NCBI GenBank assembly: GCA_964431965.1
Contig: CAYSLU010000103.1
Span: forward strand, 1-17,144
Reading direction: 5' to 3'
Length of the DNA: 17,144 nt
Source: CAYSLU01 sp964431965
GTDB lineage: Bacteria > Verrucomicrobiota > Kiritimatiellia > CAIKKV01 > CAYSLU01
Part shown: positions 8,559-16,800 of the stretch, in pieces
How the letters are laid out: every line of letters starts with the position of its first letter
Numbering within the stretch: position 1 is the stretch's first letter
Program-made: the position numbers and the translations under genes
Notes under the pieces: generated by a model
Databases searched by the model: none
Told to the model about the DNA's origin: nothing
Seen by the model: the letters and a program-made list of their open reading frames with translations, nothing else

Positions 8559-9407
8559 ATGTGGGACTATACGGATAAGGTGATGGACCATTCGCGGAAC
8601 CCGCGCAACGTCGGTTTCATCGACGATGCGGACGGCGTCGGCGAGGTCGGTTCGCTCTCCTGCGGCGACGCGCTGAAGCTCTCGATCAAGCTCGACTCGG
8701 CGGGGCGGATCGCGGACGCGAAATTTCTGACGTTCGGTTGCACGAGCGCGATTGCCTCATCGTCGGTCCTGACCGAGATGATCAAGGGCAAGACGCTTGA
8801 GGAAGCCGAGCGGATCACGAACCAGGACATCGCGGACATGCTGGGGGGGCTGCCGGAGCAGAAGATGCACTGCTCGGTGATGGGGCGGGAGGCGCTCGAG
8901 GCCGCGATCGCGAACTACCGGGGCGGCAAGTCGGGCAAGAAGGCCGTGCAGGGGAAAGTGGTGTGCAACTGCTTCGGGGTGACGGGGGAGGAGATCGAGC
9001 GGGTCGTCCGCGAGAACGGCCTGGCGCACGTCCAGCAGGTCACGAACTACACGAAGGCCGGGGGCGGGTGCGGCAAGTGCAAGCCGGAGATTGAGAAGAT
9101 CCTCGAGCGCGTGCGGGCCGAGCGGGCCGCCGCCGACCAGCGGCGCGCGGAGCGGCCGACGAAGCTCACAAACATCCAGAAGATCCGCATGGTTGGCGAG
9201 ACGATCGACAGCGAGATCCGGCCCAAGCTGAAGCGGGACGGCGGGGACATCGAGCTGATCGACGTGGCGGGGGACCGGGTCATCGTGGCGCTGCGCGGAA
9301 TGTGCGCCAACTGCCAGGTCGCGCACTTCACGCTCAAGGACGTGGTCGAGAAGACCCTGCGCGAGTTCGTGTCGCCCGACCTCGTGGTCGAGGAGGAGAA
9401 GTCGTGA
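8559..9407 (+). CDS. nifU: NifU, three-domain Fe-S cluster scaffold protein
   Basis: 282 residues; GGAGGA (8546-8551) lies 7 nt before the ATG. All three modules of a full NifU are present. The N-terminal IscU-like scaffold has Cys35, Cys61 and Cys105, with the conserved Asp37 in SCGD. The central BFD-like [2Fe-2S] domain has CNC (136-138) and CGKC (171-174). The C-terminal Nfu domain has MCANC with Cys249 and Cys252. The layout resembles Azotobacter NifU, with a shorter linker. NifU takes sulfur from NifS, builds [2Fe-2S]/[4Fe-4S] clusters and passes them to apoproteins in the cytoplasm. Its stop overlaps the nifS start by 4 nt, implying coupled translation. No nitrogenase gene is visible, so a general Fe-S role, as in Helicobacter-type NIF systems, is likelier than nitrogen fixation. 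All cluster ligands appear intact. Confidence 0.97.
   Translation: MWDYTDKVMDHSRNPRNVGFIDDADGVGEVGSLSCGDALKLSIKLDSAGRIADAKFLTFGCTSAIASSSVLTEMIKGKTLEEAERITNQDIADMLGGLPEQKMHCSVMGREALEAAIANYRGGKSGKKAVQGKVVCNCFGVTGEEIERVVRENGLAHVQQVTNYTKAGGGCGKCKPEIEKILERVRAERAAADQRRAERPTKLTNIQKIRMVGETIDSEIRPKLKRDGGDIELIDVAGDRVIVALRGMCANCQVAHFTLKDVVEKTLREFVSPDLVVEEEKS
9391..9398 (+). promoter_or_regulatory. Ribosome binding site AGGAGGAG inside nifU, setting the nifS GTG start
   Basis: AGGAGGAG lies 5 nt before the GTG at 9404, within the last codons of nifU. It supports a GTG start overlapping the nifU stop (GTGA) over the longer in-frame option from 9302, which would add 34 residues unlike any NifS N-terminus. 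Confidence 0.75.
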
Positions 9408-10561
9408 AGCTGGTCTACCTCGACAACAACGCGACGACCCGGGTGGCGCCCGAGGTGGTGGAGGCCATGCTGCCGTTCTTCACCGACCGGTGGGGGAACC
9501 CCTCGAGCATGCACGAGTTCGGCGGCGGGGTCCGCCGGGACGTGGAGCAGGCGCGGGCGTCGGTGGCGGCCCTGGTCGGCGCCGACCCGTCCGAGATCAT
9601 CTTTACGAGCTGCGGGACGGAGAGCAACAACTCGGCCATCCGGGGCGCGATGGAGGCGGCGGACGGGAAGATGAACGTCGTCACGACCCGCGTGGAGCAT
9701 CCGGCGGTGCTGGCGCCCTGCCGCTATCTCGGGGAGCGGGGTCGGCATGTGATCGAGCTCAATATCGACTCGACCGGCCAGCTCGACCTGTCCGAGTTGC
9801 GCGAGGCCCTCAACCTCGGCCCGGCGCTCGTGAGCGTCATGTGGGCGAACAACGAGACCGGCGTGGTCTTCCCGATCGAGCAGGTCGCCGAGATCGTCAA
9901 GGCCGAGGGCGGGATCATGCACTCGGACGCGGTCCAGGCCGCCGGCAAGCTCCCGATCGACGTGCGCCGGGTGCCGGTGGACATGCTGTCGCTTTCCGGG
10001 CACAAGCTGCATGCGCCGAAGGGAGTCGGCGTGCTCTACGTGCGCCGCGGCACGAAGCTCAACCCGTTCCTGCTCGGGGGGCACCAGGAGAACAATCGTC
10101 GGGCCGGCACCGAGAATGTGCCCTACATCGTGGGGCTCGGGCGGGCCTGCGAGCTGGCGCGCGCCGCGATGGGCGACGAGAACACGCGCGTCTCCGGCCT
10201 GCGCGACCGGCTGCAGGAGGGGCTGATGGCCGGCTGTCCGGATGTCCGGATCAACGGGGATCAGCGGCACCGGCTTCCGAACACGGTCAACATCAGCTTC
10301 GAGTTCATCGAAGGCGAGTCCATCCTGTACGGGCTGAGCGATCTCGGGGTCGCGGCCTCCTCCGGATCGGCGTGCACGTCCGGCTCGCTGGAGCCGTCGC
10401 ACGTGCTCCGCGCCATGGGCGTTCCGTTCACCGCCGTGCACGGCTCCATCCGGTTCAGCTTGAGCCGCTATACGACGGCGGACGACATCGAGTACGTCAT
10501 CCGCCACATGCCGCCGATCATCCATCGGCTGCGGGCCATGTCGCCGTTCGTGAAGCGGTGA
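9404..10561 (+). CDS. nifS: NifS-type cysteine desulfurase (class I)
   Basis: 385 residues from the GTG at 9404; the N-terminus then reads VYLDNNATT (4-12), exactly as in NifS/IscS proteins. This is a fold-type I aminotransferase using PLP. Lys201 in SGHKLHAPKG is the PLP Schiff-base residue, His99 stacks on the cofactor, and Asp175 in HSDAVQ contacts the ring nitrogen. Cys324 in SSGSACTSGSLEPSHV is the persulfide-forming residue. The long CTSGSLEPSHVL loop marks class I and NifS/IscS rather than SufS. It converts L-cysteine to alanine and hands sulfane sulfur to the NifU scaffold. The length and the K201/C324 positions are close to those of Azotobacter NifS. It is translationally coupled to nifU and followed 56 nt later by the HAD gene. 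Non-nif organisms also use this pair, so nitrogen fixation is not implied. Confidence 0.96.
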   Translation: MKLVYLDNNATTRVAPEVVEAMLPFFTDRWGNPSSMHEFGGGVRRDVEQARASVAALVGADPSEIIFTSCGTESNNSAIRGAMEAADGKMNVVTTRVEHPAVLAPCRYLGERGRHVIELNIDSTGQLDLSELREALNLGPALVSVMWANNETGVVFPIEQVAEIVKAEGGIMHSDAVQAAGKLPIDVRRVPVDMLSLSGHKLHAPKGVGVLYVRRGTKLNPFLLGGHQENNRRAGTENVPYIVGLGRACELARAAMGDENTRVSGLRDRLQEGLMAGCPDVRINGDQRHRLPNTVNISFEFIEGESILYGLSDLGVAASSGSACTSGSLEPSHVLRAMGVPFTAVHGSIRFSLSRYTTADDIEYVIRHMPPIIHRLRAMSPFVKR

Positions 10562-10617
10562 GCGCCGGGAGACGGGCGCGCCGGGGCGTCCGCCTCCGAA
10601 CCGACGGGGTGTTCCGG

Positions 10618-11274
10618 ATGGCGCCGCTGCTCTTCATCTTCGATCTGGACGGCACGCTGGTCGATTCGCGGCGGGACATCGCCACCGCGATGAACCGGGT
10701 CCGCGCCCGACACGGTCTGCCGCCGCTGCCCGTCGAGACCGTCTCGCGCTACGTCGGCGACGGGGTCCGCCGGCTCGTGGAGCGATCGCTGGCCGGCGTG
10801 GACGCCGATATCGACGAGGCGGTCGCGCTTCAGAACGAGCTATACCGGCAGCATCTGCACGACGAAACGACGCTGTATCCCGGCGTGCGCGACGGGCTTC
10901 AGGCGCTTGGCCGCGCCGGCCACCGCCTGGCGGTTGCGACGAACAAGGAACACGTCGCGTGCGAAACCATCCTCACGCACTTCGGGATCCGGCCGCTCTT
11001 CGGCGCCGGCGTGATCGGGGGCGGCATGGGCGCGCGGCTCAAGCCGGACCCCGACATGATCGCGCGCCTGATGCGGGCGGCCGGCGCGGATCCGGGCGAC
11101 ACGTGGATGGTGGGCGACCACGAGACGGACATCCGGTCGGCGAAGGCCGCGGGGGTGTCGAGCGTGTTCCTGGAGTCCGGCATCGGCCGCGTGGGCGACG
11201 ATCCGCCCACGCTGACCGTTGCGGCCTTTCCGGACTTCGTCCGCGCCGCTCTGGCCGGCGGGCTCTTGAGATAG
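10618..11274 (+). CDS. HAD-superfamily hydrolase, phosphoglycolate phosphatase-like
   Basis: 218 residues from the ATG at 10618; an in-frame GTG at 10609 is possible, and neither has a strong Shine-Dalgarno site. HAD motifs are complete: DLDGTLVDS (9-17) with nucleophile Asp9 and acid/base Asp11, motif II Thr108 in ATNK, motif III Lys142 in LKPDP, and motif IV GDHETD (166-171) with Asp167 and Asp171 for Mg2+. The helical cap at about 15-85 is the small C1 type of Gph/PpaX-like phosphatases. It probably hydrolyses a small phosphate ester such as 2-phosphoglycolate in the cytoplasm, but substrate cannot be assigned from sequence alone in this family. It is the last gene of the plus-strand run and ends 10 nt from the convergent mutarotase-like gene. 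A link to Fe-S assembly is not evident. Confidence 0.88.
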   Translation: MAPLLFIFDLDGTLVDSRRDIATAMNRVRARHGLPPLPVETVSRYVGDGVRRLVERSLAGVDADIDEAVALQNELYRQHLHDETTLYPGVRDGLQALGRAGHRLAVATNKEHVACETILTHFGIRPLFGAGVIGGGMGARLKPDPDMIARLMRAAGADPGDTWMVGDHETDIRSAKAAGVSSVFLESGIGRVGDDPPTLTVAAFPDFVRAALAGGLLR

Positions 11275-11284
11275 AGACGTCCGG

Positions 11285-12427
11285 TCAGGACACGACCAGC
11301 GTCTTCCGGGACTTGCGGCCCGCGGACCGGCAGATCCAGTCCACCGCGAATCCGCTGTCCACCGGCCGGATATCCGCCACGCCCGCGCAGTCCGCATCGA
11401 CCCGCGCGGCGAGGATGGCGTACTCCGTGGTGACCGTTCCGAGCGCCGGCAGCCAGCGGTAGGTCGTCTCGCCCTGGAAGGAGCCGAGCGAGACCGCCGG
11501 CCGCAGGCCGATGGGGAACGGCGTGTTGGCGAACTCCATGCCGCGGGTGAAGGACCGGCCGGCCCACGGCAGAGCCTTCCGGGCGTGATTCTCCTCCCAG
11601 TTGCCGATCCAGGGGAAATCGGCGCGCTTCCAGACGTAGGCCACGAGCAGCCCGAGGCGCGGGTTGACGGCGCTGAACCACGCATGCTCCCTGGCCGGAT
11701 CCATGAGCTGGGTGGAGAAGTCGCTCGACTGGCGGTACTCGGAGCCGATCATGCGCAGGTCGACCTTGCCCTTTACGCCCGGGCCGACCGGCCAGCGGAA
11801 CGCGGTGTCGCGGCGCATGCGCTGGATGTCGCCGAAGACGGCGGGGTGGGTGTGGCCGAGCGTGGCGGGCATGTCGAACAGCGTCACGCCCTTTTCGAGG
11901 AACGGAGGGCCGAATGTCACGTGCTCGCACATGGTGAACGGGGCGTCGCGGCGGGCGAGGCTGCGGATCTCCTCCTTCACGCGGTAGACGGCCGAGTCCG
12001 CCGCCGACGCGATGGTGCGGGTGAGCTTCATGTCGGCGATCGGCATCTCGCAGCCGCAGACCAGCGCGAGCGAGCGGCCGCGCGCCCTTTTCCTCAACGC
12101 CTTCCAGCGGAGGACAGGGGCCTCGCCGTGCGGGCTCAGCCCGGCGCGCATCTCCTCGGGCGAGGAATCGCCGAAGGCGCCGAGGCAGAGGTTGTGGCCG
12201 GAGATGGCCGCGAGCAGCTTGAGCCCGTACTTCGACTTCATGGCCGGGCGGTACGCCCACGGCTCGATGCTCTTCCAGACGGGAATCCAGAACGGGTTGA
12301 CGGCCGGGCCGCCCTTGATGCGCAAGCCGGCGATGTGTCCGCCGCCGACCATGACGGACAGCTTCGCAAACCCGTTGTCCAGCTCCCAGGTCTTCCGGCC
12401 GTTCAGCTTGCCCTGTGCGACGTTCAT
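11285..12427 (-). CDS. Galactose mutarotase-like (aldose epimerase-type fold) protein of unknown substrate
   Basis: 380 residues from the ATG at 12427-12425. AGGAGG (12435-12440) lies 7 nt upstream, and the start overlaps the stop of the pyrophosphorylase gene (ATGA). An in-frame extension to 12514 lies inside that gene and is rejected. The protein is beta-rich, with motifs of the mutarotase-like DUF4432/DUF4380 group: GGGHIAGL (28-35), PHGE (99-102), CEHVTFGPPFL (167-176 region) and NWEEN followed by RGMEFANTPFP (295-305). Conserved His (100, 169) and Glu (102, 168, 278, 279) could form a sugar-binding site. The superfamily interconverts alpha and beta anomers or binds carbohydrates. No signal peptide is seen, so it is probably cytoplasmic. 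Coupling to a nucleotide-sugar enzyme suggests sugar processing. The fold is fairly sure; the exact family and substrate are not. Confidence 0.75.
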   Translation of the reverse strand: MNVAQGKLNGRKTWELDNGFAKLSVMVGGGHIAGLRIKGGPAVNPFWIPVWKSIEPWAYRPAMKSKYGLKLLAAISGHNLCLGAFGDSSPEEMRAGLSPHGEAPVLRWKALRKRARGRSLALVCGCEMPIADMKLTRTIASAADSAVYRVKEEIRSLARRDAPFTMCEHVTFGPPFLEKGVTLFDMPATLGHTHPAVFGDIQRMRRDTAFRWPVGPGVKGKVDLRMIGSEYRQSSDFSTQLMDPAREHAWFSAVNPRLGLLVAYVWKRADFPWIGNWEENHARKALPWAGRSFTRGMEFANTPFPIGLRPAVSLGSFQGETTYRWLPALGTVTTEYAILAARVDADCAGVADIRPVDSGFAVDWICRSAGRKSRKTLVVS

Positions 12428-13827
12428 CGGCTTTCCTCCTTCAGGTACGTGTCTCGGTCCAGACGAAATCCCGGCCCCAGCCGGCGCGCGAGCGCGGCGG
12501 GGTCGGCCTCGCACGCGGGGTCGATCTCGATCCGGTGCGCCGGCGTGCCGTCGGCGGAGCGCGCGATCGCCGCGCCGAGCGCCTCGGCCCGGCGGGCCGC
12601 CTTGAGGATCAGGTCCCGCTGCGCGGTTTCGCGCGAGTCGGCGCCGGACGCGTTCTTCACCGGCGAGAACTCGTCCTCGCGCGCGAAGGCGAGCACGAGC
12701 GCCTGGCGCGCGTCCGGCAGGGCGTCGAAGATGAACTTCTCGAACTTGAAGGCGTTGGGCTGGGCCGGCTTTGCCGGGCGCCCGTCGTCATCGCAGTATG
12801 CCACCTTCTTGTGGGCTCGGTGGAGCGGCAGGCCGGCCGATGTCTCGCGCTTGAGGAAGTCGAGCGAGAACACGTGGATGGCCACGCTGCCGAACTTGAA
12901 GCGGAGTTCGCCGTCGGGCTCGGTGGCCCGCTTCTGCGCGTCGGTCAGCTCCGTGTACTCCACCACGGACAGCCGGCCGCCGCGCGTGACGACGACGCCC
13001 AGCCCCTCGTCGGGCCCCCGCTTGGCGCAGACCTTCAGGGACATCTCCGCGCCGGTGGTCCGGTGCAGGCCGATGAAGACGGGGTCGGCGATCTCGACCA
13101 GCGGGTTGTCGACCTGGAAGTAGAACACCGTCCGGACGCCGCGGCGCTCCATGTCGGCGCGCATGCCGGTGCGCTCGAGGGCGGCGAGCACGCCGCCATG
13201 TCCGTCCGGGCCCATGAACACCCGGTCCGGCTGCTCGAGGACGATTCGGCCGTCCGGCCAGAGCGCCGGCAGTTCGCCCTGCCGGAAGAACATCACGCGG
13301 TCGGCGTGCAGGCCGAAGTACCGGTTGGCCTCGAAGAAGGCCCGCGTCGGGGCGTCGTTCGCGGGGCTGGTCATCACGTAGAAGGGGACCGCGCCGCCGT
13401 GCCGCTGCTCGAGCGCGAGGATCTTGCGGGCGTGGAACTCGAAGAGCGAGGCGCCGGACACGGGGCCGACCGGATACATGCCCTTCGGGCCCTCGAACCC
13501 GAGCCGCGTGCCTTGCCCGCCGGCCACCAGAAGCGCCGCCACCTCGCCGGCGCGCAGGGCGGCCTCCCCCGCGGCCTGCCCGGACGCCTGCTGGGCCGGG
13601 GAGGCCGCCACGACCGGGGCGGGCGCGATGCCGGCGGCCGGGCTGGCGGCATCGCCGCCGTGGCCGAGCAGCGCCCGCATGCGGATCACGGCCTCGAAAT
13701 CGATCGCCTCGACCTGCGCCAGGAGTCCATCCTGCTGCAAGGGGGTCAGGCGGGGCCAGAACTGCAGCACATGCTCCTGGCCGTGGCGGCGCAGCAGATC
13801 GTGCGCCTCGCGATACGTGAGGGCCAT
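12424..13827 (-). CDS. UDPGP-family UDP-sugar pyrophosphorylase, eukaryotic UAP type (UDP-GlcNAc pyrophosphorylase-like)
   Basis: 467 residues from the ATG at 13827-13825, with AGGAG about 9 nt upstream. It belongs to the UAP1-like nucleotidyltransferases, not the bacterial GalU or GlmU types. LLVAGGQGTRLG (99-110) and PKGM (114-117) bind UTP, GPDGHGG (206-212) and VDNPL (239-243) line the active site, and FKFEKFIFDAL (360-370) and FSPVKN (387-392) are family signatures. Such enzymes make a UDP-sugar from UTP and a sugar-1-phosphate, most often GlcNAc-1-P. The GNIANH-type motif of animal UAPs reads GSVAIH here (313-318), so the sugar may be Glc-1-P, Gal-1-P or another. An Ala/Pro-rich linker (about 57-92) separates the helical N-terminus from the catalytic core. 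Human UAP1 is about 522 residues. It overlaps the mutarotase-like gene and follows the DUF2723/TPR gene by 37 nt, suggesting one glycan-related operon. Confidence 0.9.
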   Translation of the reverse strand: MALTYREAHDLLRRHGQEHVLQFWPRLTPLQQDGLLAQVEAIDFEAVIRMRALLGHGGDAASPAAGIAPAPVVAASPAQQASGQAAGEAALRAGEVAALLVAGGQGTRLGFEGPKGMYPVGPVSGASLFEFHARKILALEQRHGGAVPFYVMTSPANDAPTRAFFEANRYFGLHADRVMFFRQGELPALWPDGRIVLEQPDRVFMGPDGHGGVLAALERTGMRADMERRGVRTVFYFQVDNPLVEIADPVFIGLHRTTGAEMSLKVCAKRGPDEGLGVVVTRGGRLSVVEYTELTDAQKRATEPDGELRFKFGSVAIHVFSLDFLKRETSAGLPLHRAHKKVAYCDDDGRPAKPAQPNAFKFEKFIFDALPDARQALVLAFAREDEFSPVKNASGADSRETAQRDLILKAARRAEALGAAIARSADGTPAHRIEIDPACEADPAALARRLGPGFRLDRDTYLKEESR

Positions 13828-13864
13828 CGGTCGTTTCTCCTGTCTGTCCGGGGCGGTCGATCTA

Positions 13865-16800
13865 CTACTGTGCGGCGCCCTTGCGAATCCGGTGCGCCAT
13901 CTCGTGGAGCTTGTCCCGCTGCTCCGCGCTCAGGTCGGCCTCGCGGCCGAGCAGCGTCTCCGCCAGCTTGAGGGCGCGCGGGGAATCCCCCCGCTTCACG
14001 TACAGCTCCGCCAGGTGCGTATGCGTGTCGAGGTCTTCCGGGCGGAGCTCGATCGACTTCTCGAACGCGCGCTGCGCCTCGTCGAGGCGGCCTGTCTTCA
14101 TCAAGACCACGCCCAGCGTGTCCCACGCGGCGGGGAAGGCCGGGGTCGCGGCGAGCGCCTCGCGGGCGATCTGTTCGGCCTCGGCGAACTCGCGCCGCTC
14201 GGAGAGCGCCCAGGCCAGGTCGTTCAGCACCTCGGGCGGGCGCTGGGACTCGAGGCTCTTCCGCAGGAAGACCTCGGCGAGCGCGTAGTCGTGCTGGCGC
14301 ATCTGGAGCGAGCCCATGATGTGGTTCGCAAACGCGTTGCCGGGATCGGCCGCCAGCAGCGGGCGCACGTGCTCCTCGGCGGCCTCGGGCTTGCCTTCCA
14401 TCAGGTCCAGCCGCAGCAGCATTTCGAGCACGAAGCGGTTGTCCCGCTGGATCGAAAGGGCCTGGTCGAACAGTCGGCGCGCGTCGGTGAGATCGTTGCG
14501 GTTGACCGCGATCTGGGCGCGGGCGTAGAGCGTGAAGAAGTCCGGGGTGGTGATCTTGTCGATCTGCCGGGCCGCCTCCTCGAGGCCCGCCGCGTCCTTC
14601 TGTTCCACGAGGACGCCGACGAGTATCATCCACGCCTGGGTGAGCTGGGGCTGGACCTGAACGAGCTCCTCGAGGACGATCCGCGCCTGGCCGAGGTTGC
14701 CGGCGGCGGCGTGAAGCATGGCCCATTCGAACGCGATGGCGGTCTTGAGTGCGCCGGCCTTCTCCGCCCGCGTCAGCAGCTCTCCGGCTTCGGTGATCTG
14801 GCCGCGCTGGCTGGCGGACCGGGCCAGGCCGACGAGCGCGCCGATGTCGTCCGGGGTCCGCTCGAGCACCTCGCGGTAGATGCGCTCGCTCTCGGACGGA
14901 CGGGCCTGCGCGAGGTAGACCGAGGCGAGGGCCTTCTTGGGCTCCGCGGAGTCCTGATCGGACAGCGCGATGGCCTTTTTCAGGCCCGATACGGCCATGC
15001 CGGGGTAGCCGGACAGCGCCCAGGTCCAGCCCAGTTCGGCGAACACGTGCGGCGACCGCACGTACCCGTACGTCCTCGAAAGCGTCCAGAGGCTGTAGTC
15101 GCGAGGAGGCGTCTGCACCAGCTTGTCGAAGCTGCGCTTTACGTCGGCCGCGTCGGAGGCGGCGTAGCCGCCCTCGACCATCAGCTGCTGATTCAGCAGC
15201 GCGCTCACGTTGCCCGGCGTGAGCGTGCGGGCCGACCGGTAGGCGTCGAAGGCCAGATCCGGCGCCTTCAGGTCCTCCATGAGCACGCCGAGGTTGTTGG
15301 CCGCCATGCTGAGCTGCCGGAGGAAGTAGCCGGAGAGCCAGCCGACGAAGTCTGTGCGCTTCAGGTCCTGCACGGCCCGGAGGGGCGGGCCCAGGCGCTC
15401 CCAGGCCGCGCGGTTGTCGGCCGCGAGGCGGGCGGCGTCCAGCTGCCCGGGCTCCGTGGTGCCGATGAAGACCACCTGGTGGGGGACGACGGTCCGCCCG
15501 GCCGCGAGCCAGAGGTCCGGCAGCCCGAGGATGGCCAGCTTGCGGTCGATGTCGGGGTCCGTCTGGAGCCATTCCTGGAGGAACGGGATGGCGCCGACCT
15601 GCAGGAGGCTGCGCAGGCGCAGGCTGGCGAACTGGTGCGAGACGTACTTGAGGTAGGTGGGGTTGCGCGTCATCTGGAGGTTCAGGACGTGGATGGGCCG
15701 CCCGCGCTGGTGCGCCGCCAGCACGAGGCTGTCATCGATCAGCCCGTCCGTGATCAGCCACTCGCGGTCGCCCATGGCATCGACCACGGCGTTCGCGTAC
15801 AGGTCCACGATGTGGGCCGGCCGCGCATCGGCCTCCTTGAAGTTCAGGAACGGCGGGACGGCGGCGGCGGCCAGCAGCAGGATGCCCAGGATCACCCCGC
15901 CCCAGCCCTGGATCCACTCGCGCGCATCGGTTTCCGCCCGGCCCCACCAGGACGCCGGGACCAGATACCAGTAGGCGGAGAGGTAGCCGAAGGCGGAGGC
16001 CGCGAAGACGTAGGGGGTCACGAGCAGGCGGCGCTCCCCGAGCAGGCGCCACGGCGACGGCTGGATGTTGTAGAGCAGGAGCGCCGCCAGCGCCGCCATG
16101 ATCAGGTGCAGGAGGTAGAAGCCCCAGTCCCGCTCCTCGTTCAGGGAGCGGCGGCAGGCCATGGCGGCGGCGAACCACGGCACCACGGTCACGACCGCGA
16201 CCAGCAGCCAGCCGTACTCGGGGATGCTTTGCGTGATCAGCTGGTACTGCGTCCGCCACGCGCCCCAGACGACCTGGAACGGCGACTGGAACCCGCGCAG
16301 CAGGAAGGCCTCCGTATGGCTGTAGCGCCAGGCGGCCAGCAGGTAGACCGAGAGGCCGGCGACGAAGGCGAGCGCGATGCCGATCAGCACGGTGACGCGG
16401 AGCCGCTCCGTGATCCACAGGCGGTGGAGGAGCGCCACCGCGAAGATCGGGGCCACCACGATGAACGTGGCGGTCTCCGCCGCCCCGGCGCCCATGAGCC
16501 CGGCCAGGAGGATCAGCGTTCCGTCGCGCTCCCGCTCGAAATAGACCAGGAGCAGGTATGCGGCCAGGAGCAGGAGCATGACGTCGAACGAGCCCACGTG
16601 CGCCCGGTTGCAGACCGTCCAGAACGGCACGCAGAACGCGAGGAACAGCGATGCCGTGACGCCGCCCAGCAGGGCCGCCCGGCGCGCCCGGACCGCGTTG
16701 TCGGTCCGGACCTCGATCGTGTTGTGGATGGTGCGAGCCATCACCACGTGGATCAGCCACACCGCCGCGAATCCGCAGATCGCGCTGAAGACGCCGAGCC

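Noticed and set aside
6684..8591. A 635-codon minus-strand open frame covering the lipoprotein gene
   Set aside because: It overlaps the SNF2 end, the consensus promoter and the lipoprotein gene, which has a lipobox and a good RBS. Its sequence is His/Arg/Pro-rich and unlike any family I know.
9047..10525. A 492-codon minus-strand open frame opposite nifU and nifS
   Set aside because: NifU and NifS are certain on the plus strand, and this frame has no domain signature.
10562..10579. Possible terminator hairpin between nifS and the HAD gene (GCGCC / GGCGC, 8-nt loop)
   Set aside because: The stem is only 5 bp with no T-run, and such pairs are common by chance in GC-rich DNA.
9490..10617. Long N-terminal extension in frame with the HAD phosphatase
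   Set aside because: The extension lies out of frame inside nifS and is Arg/Gly-rich. The HAD motif begins right after the ATG at 10618.
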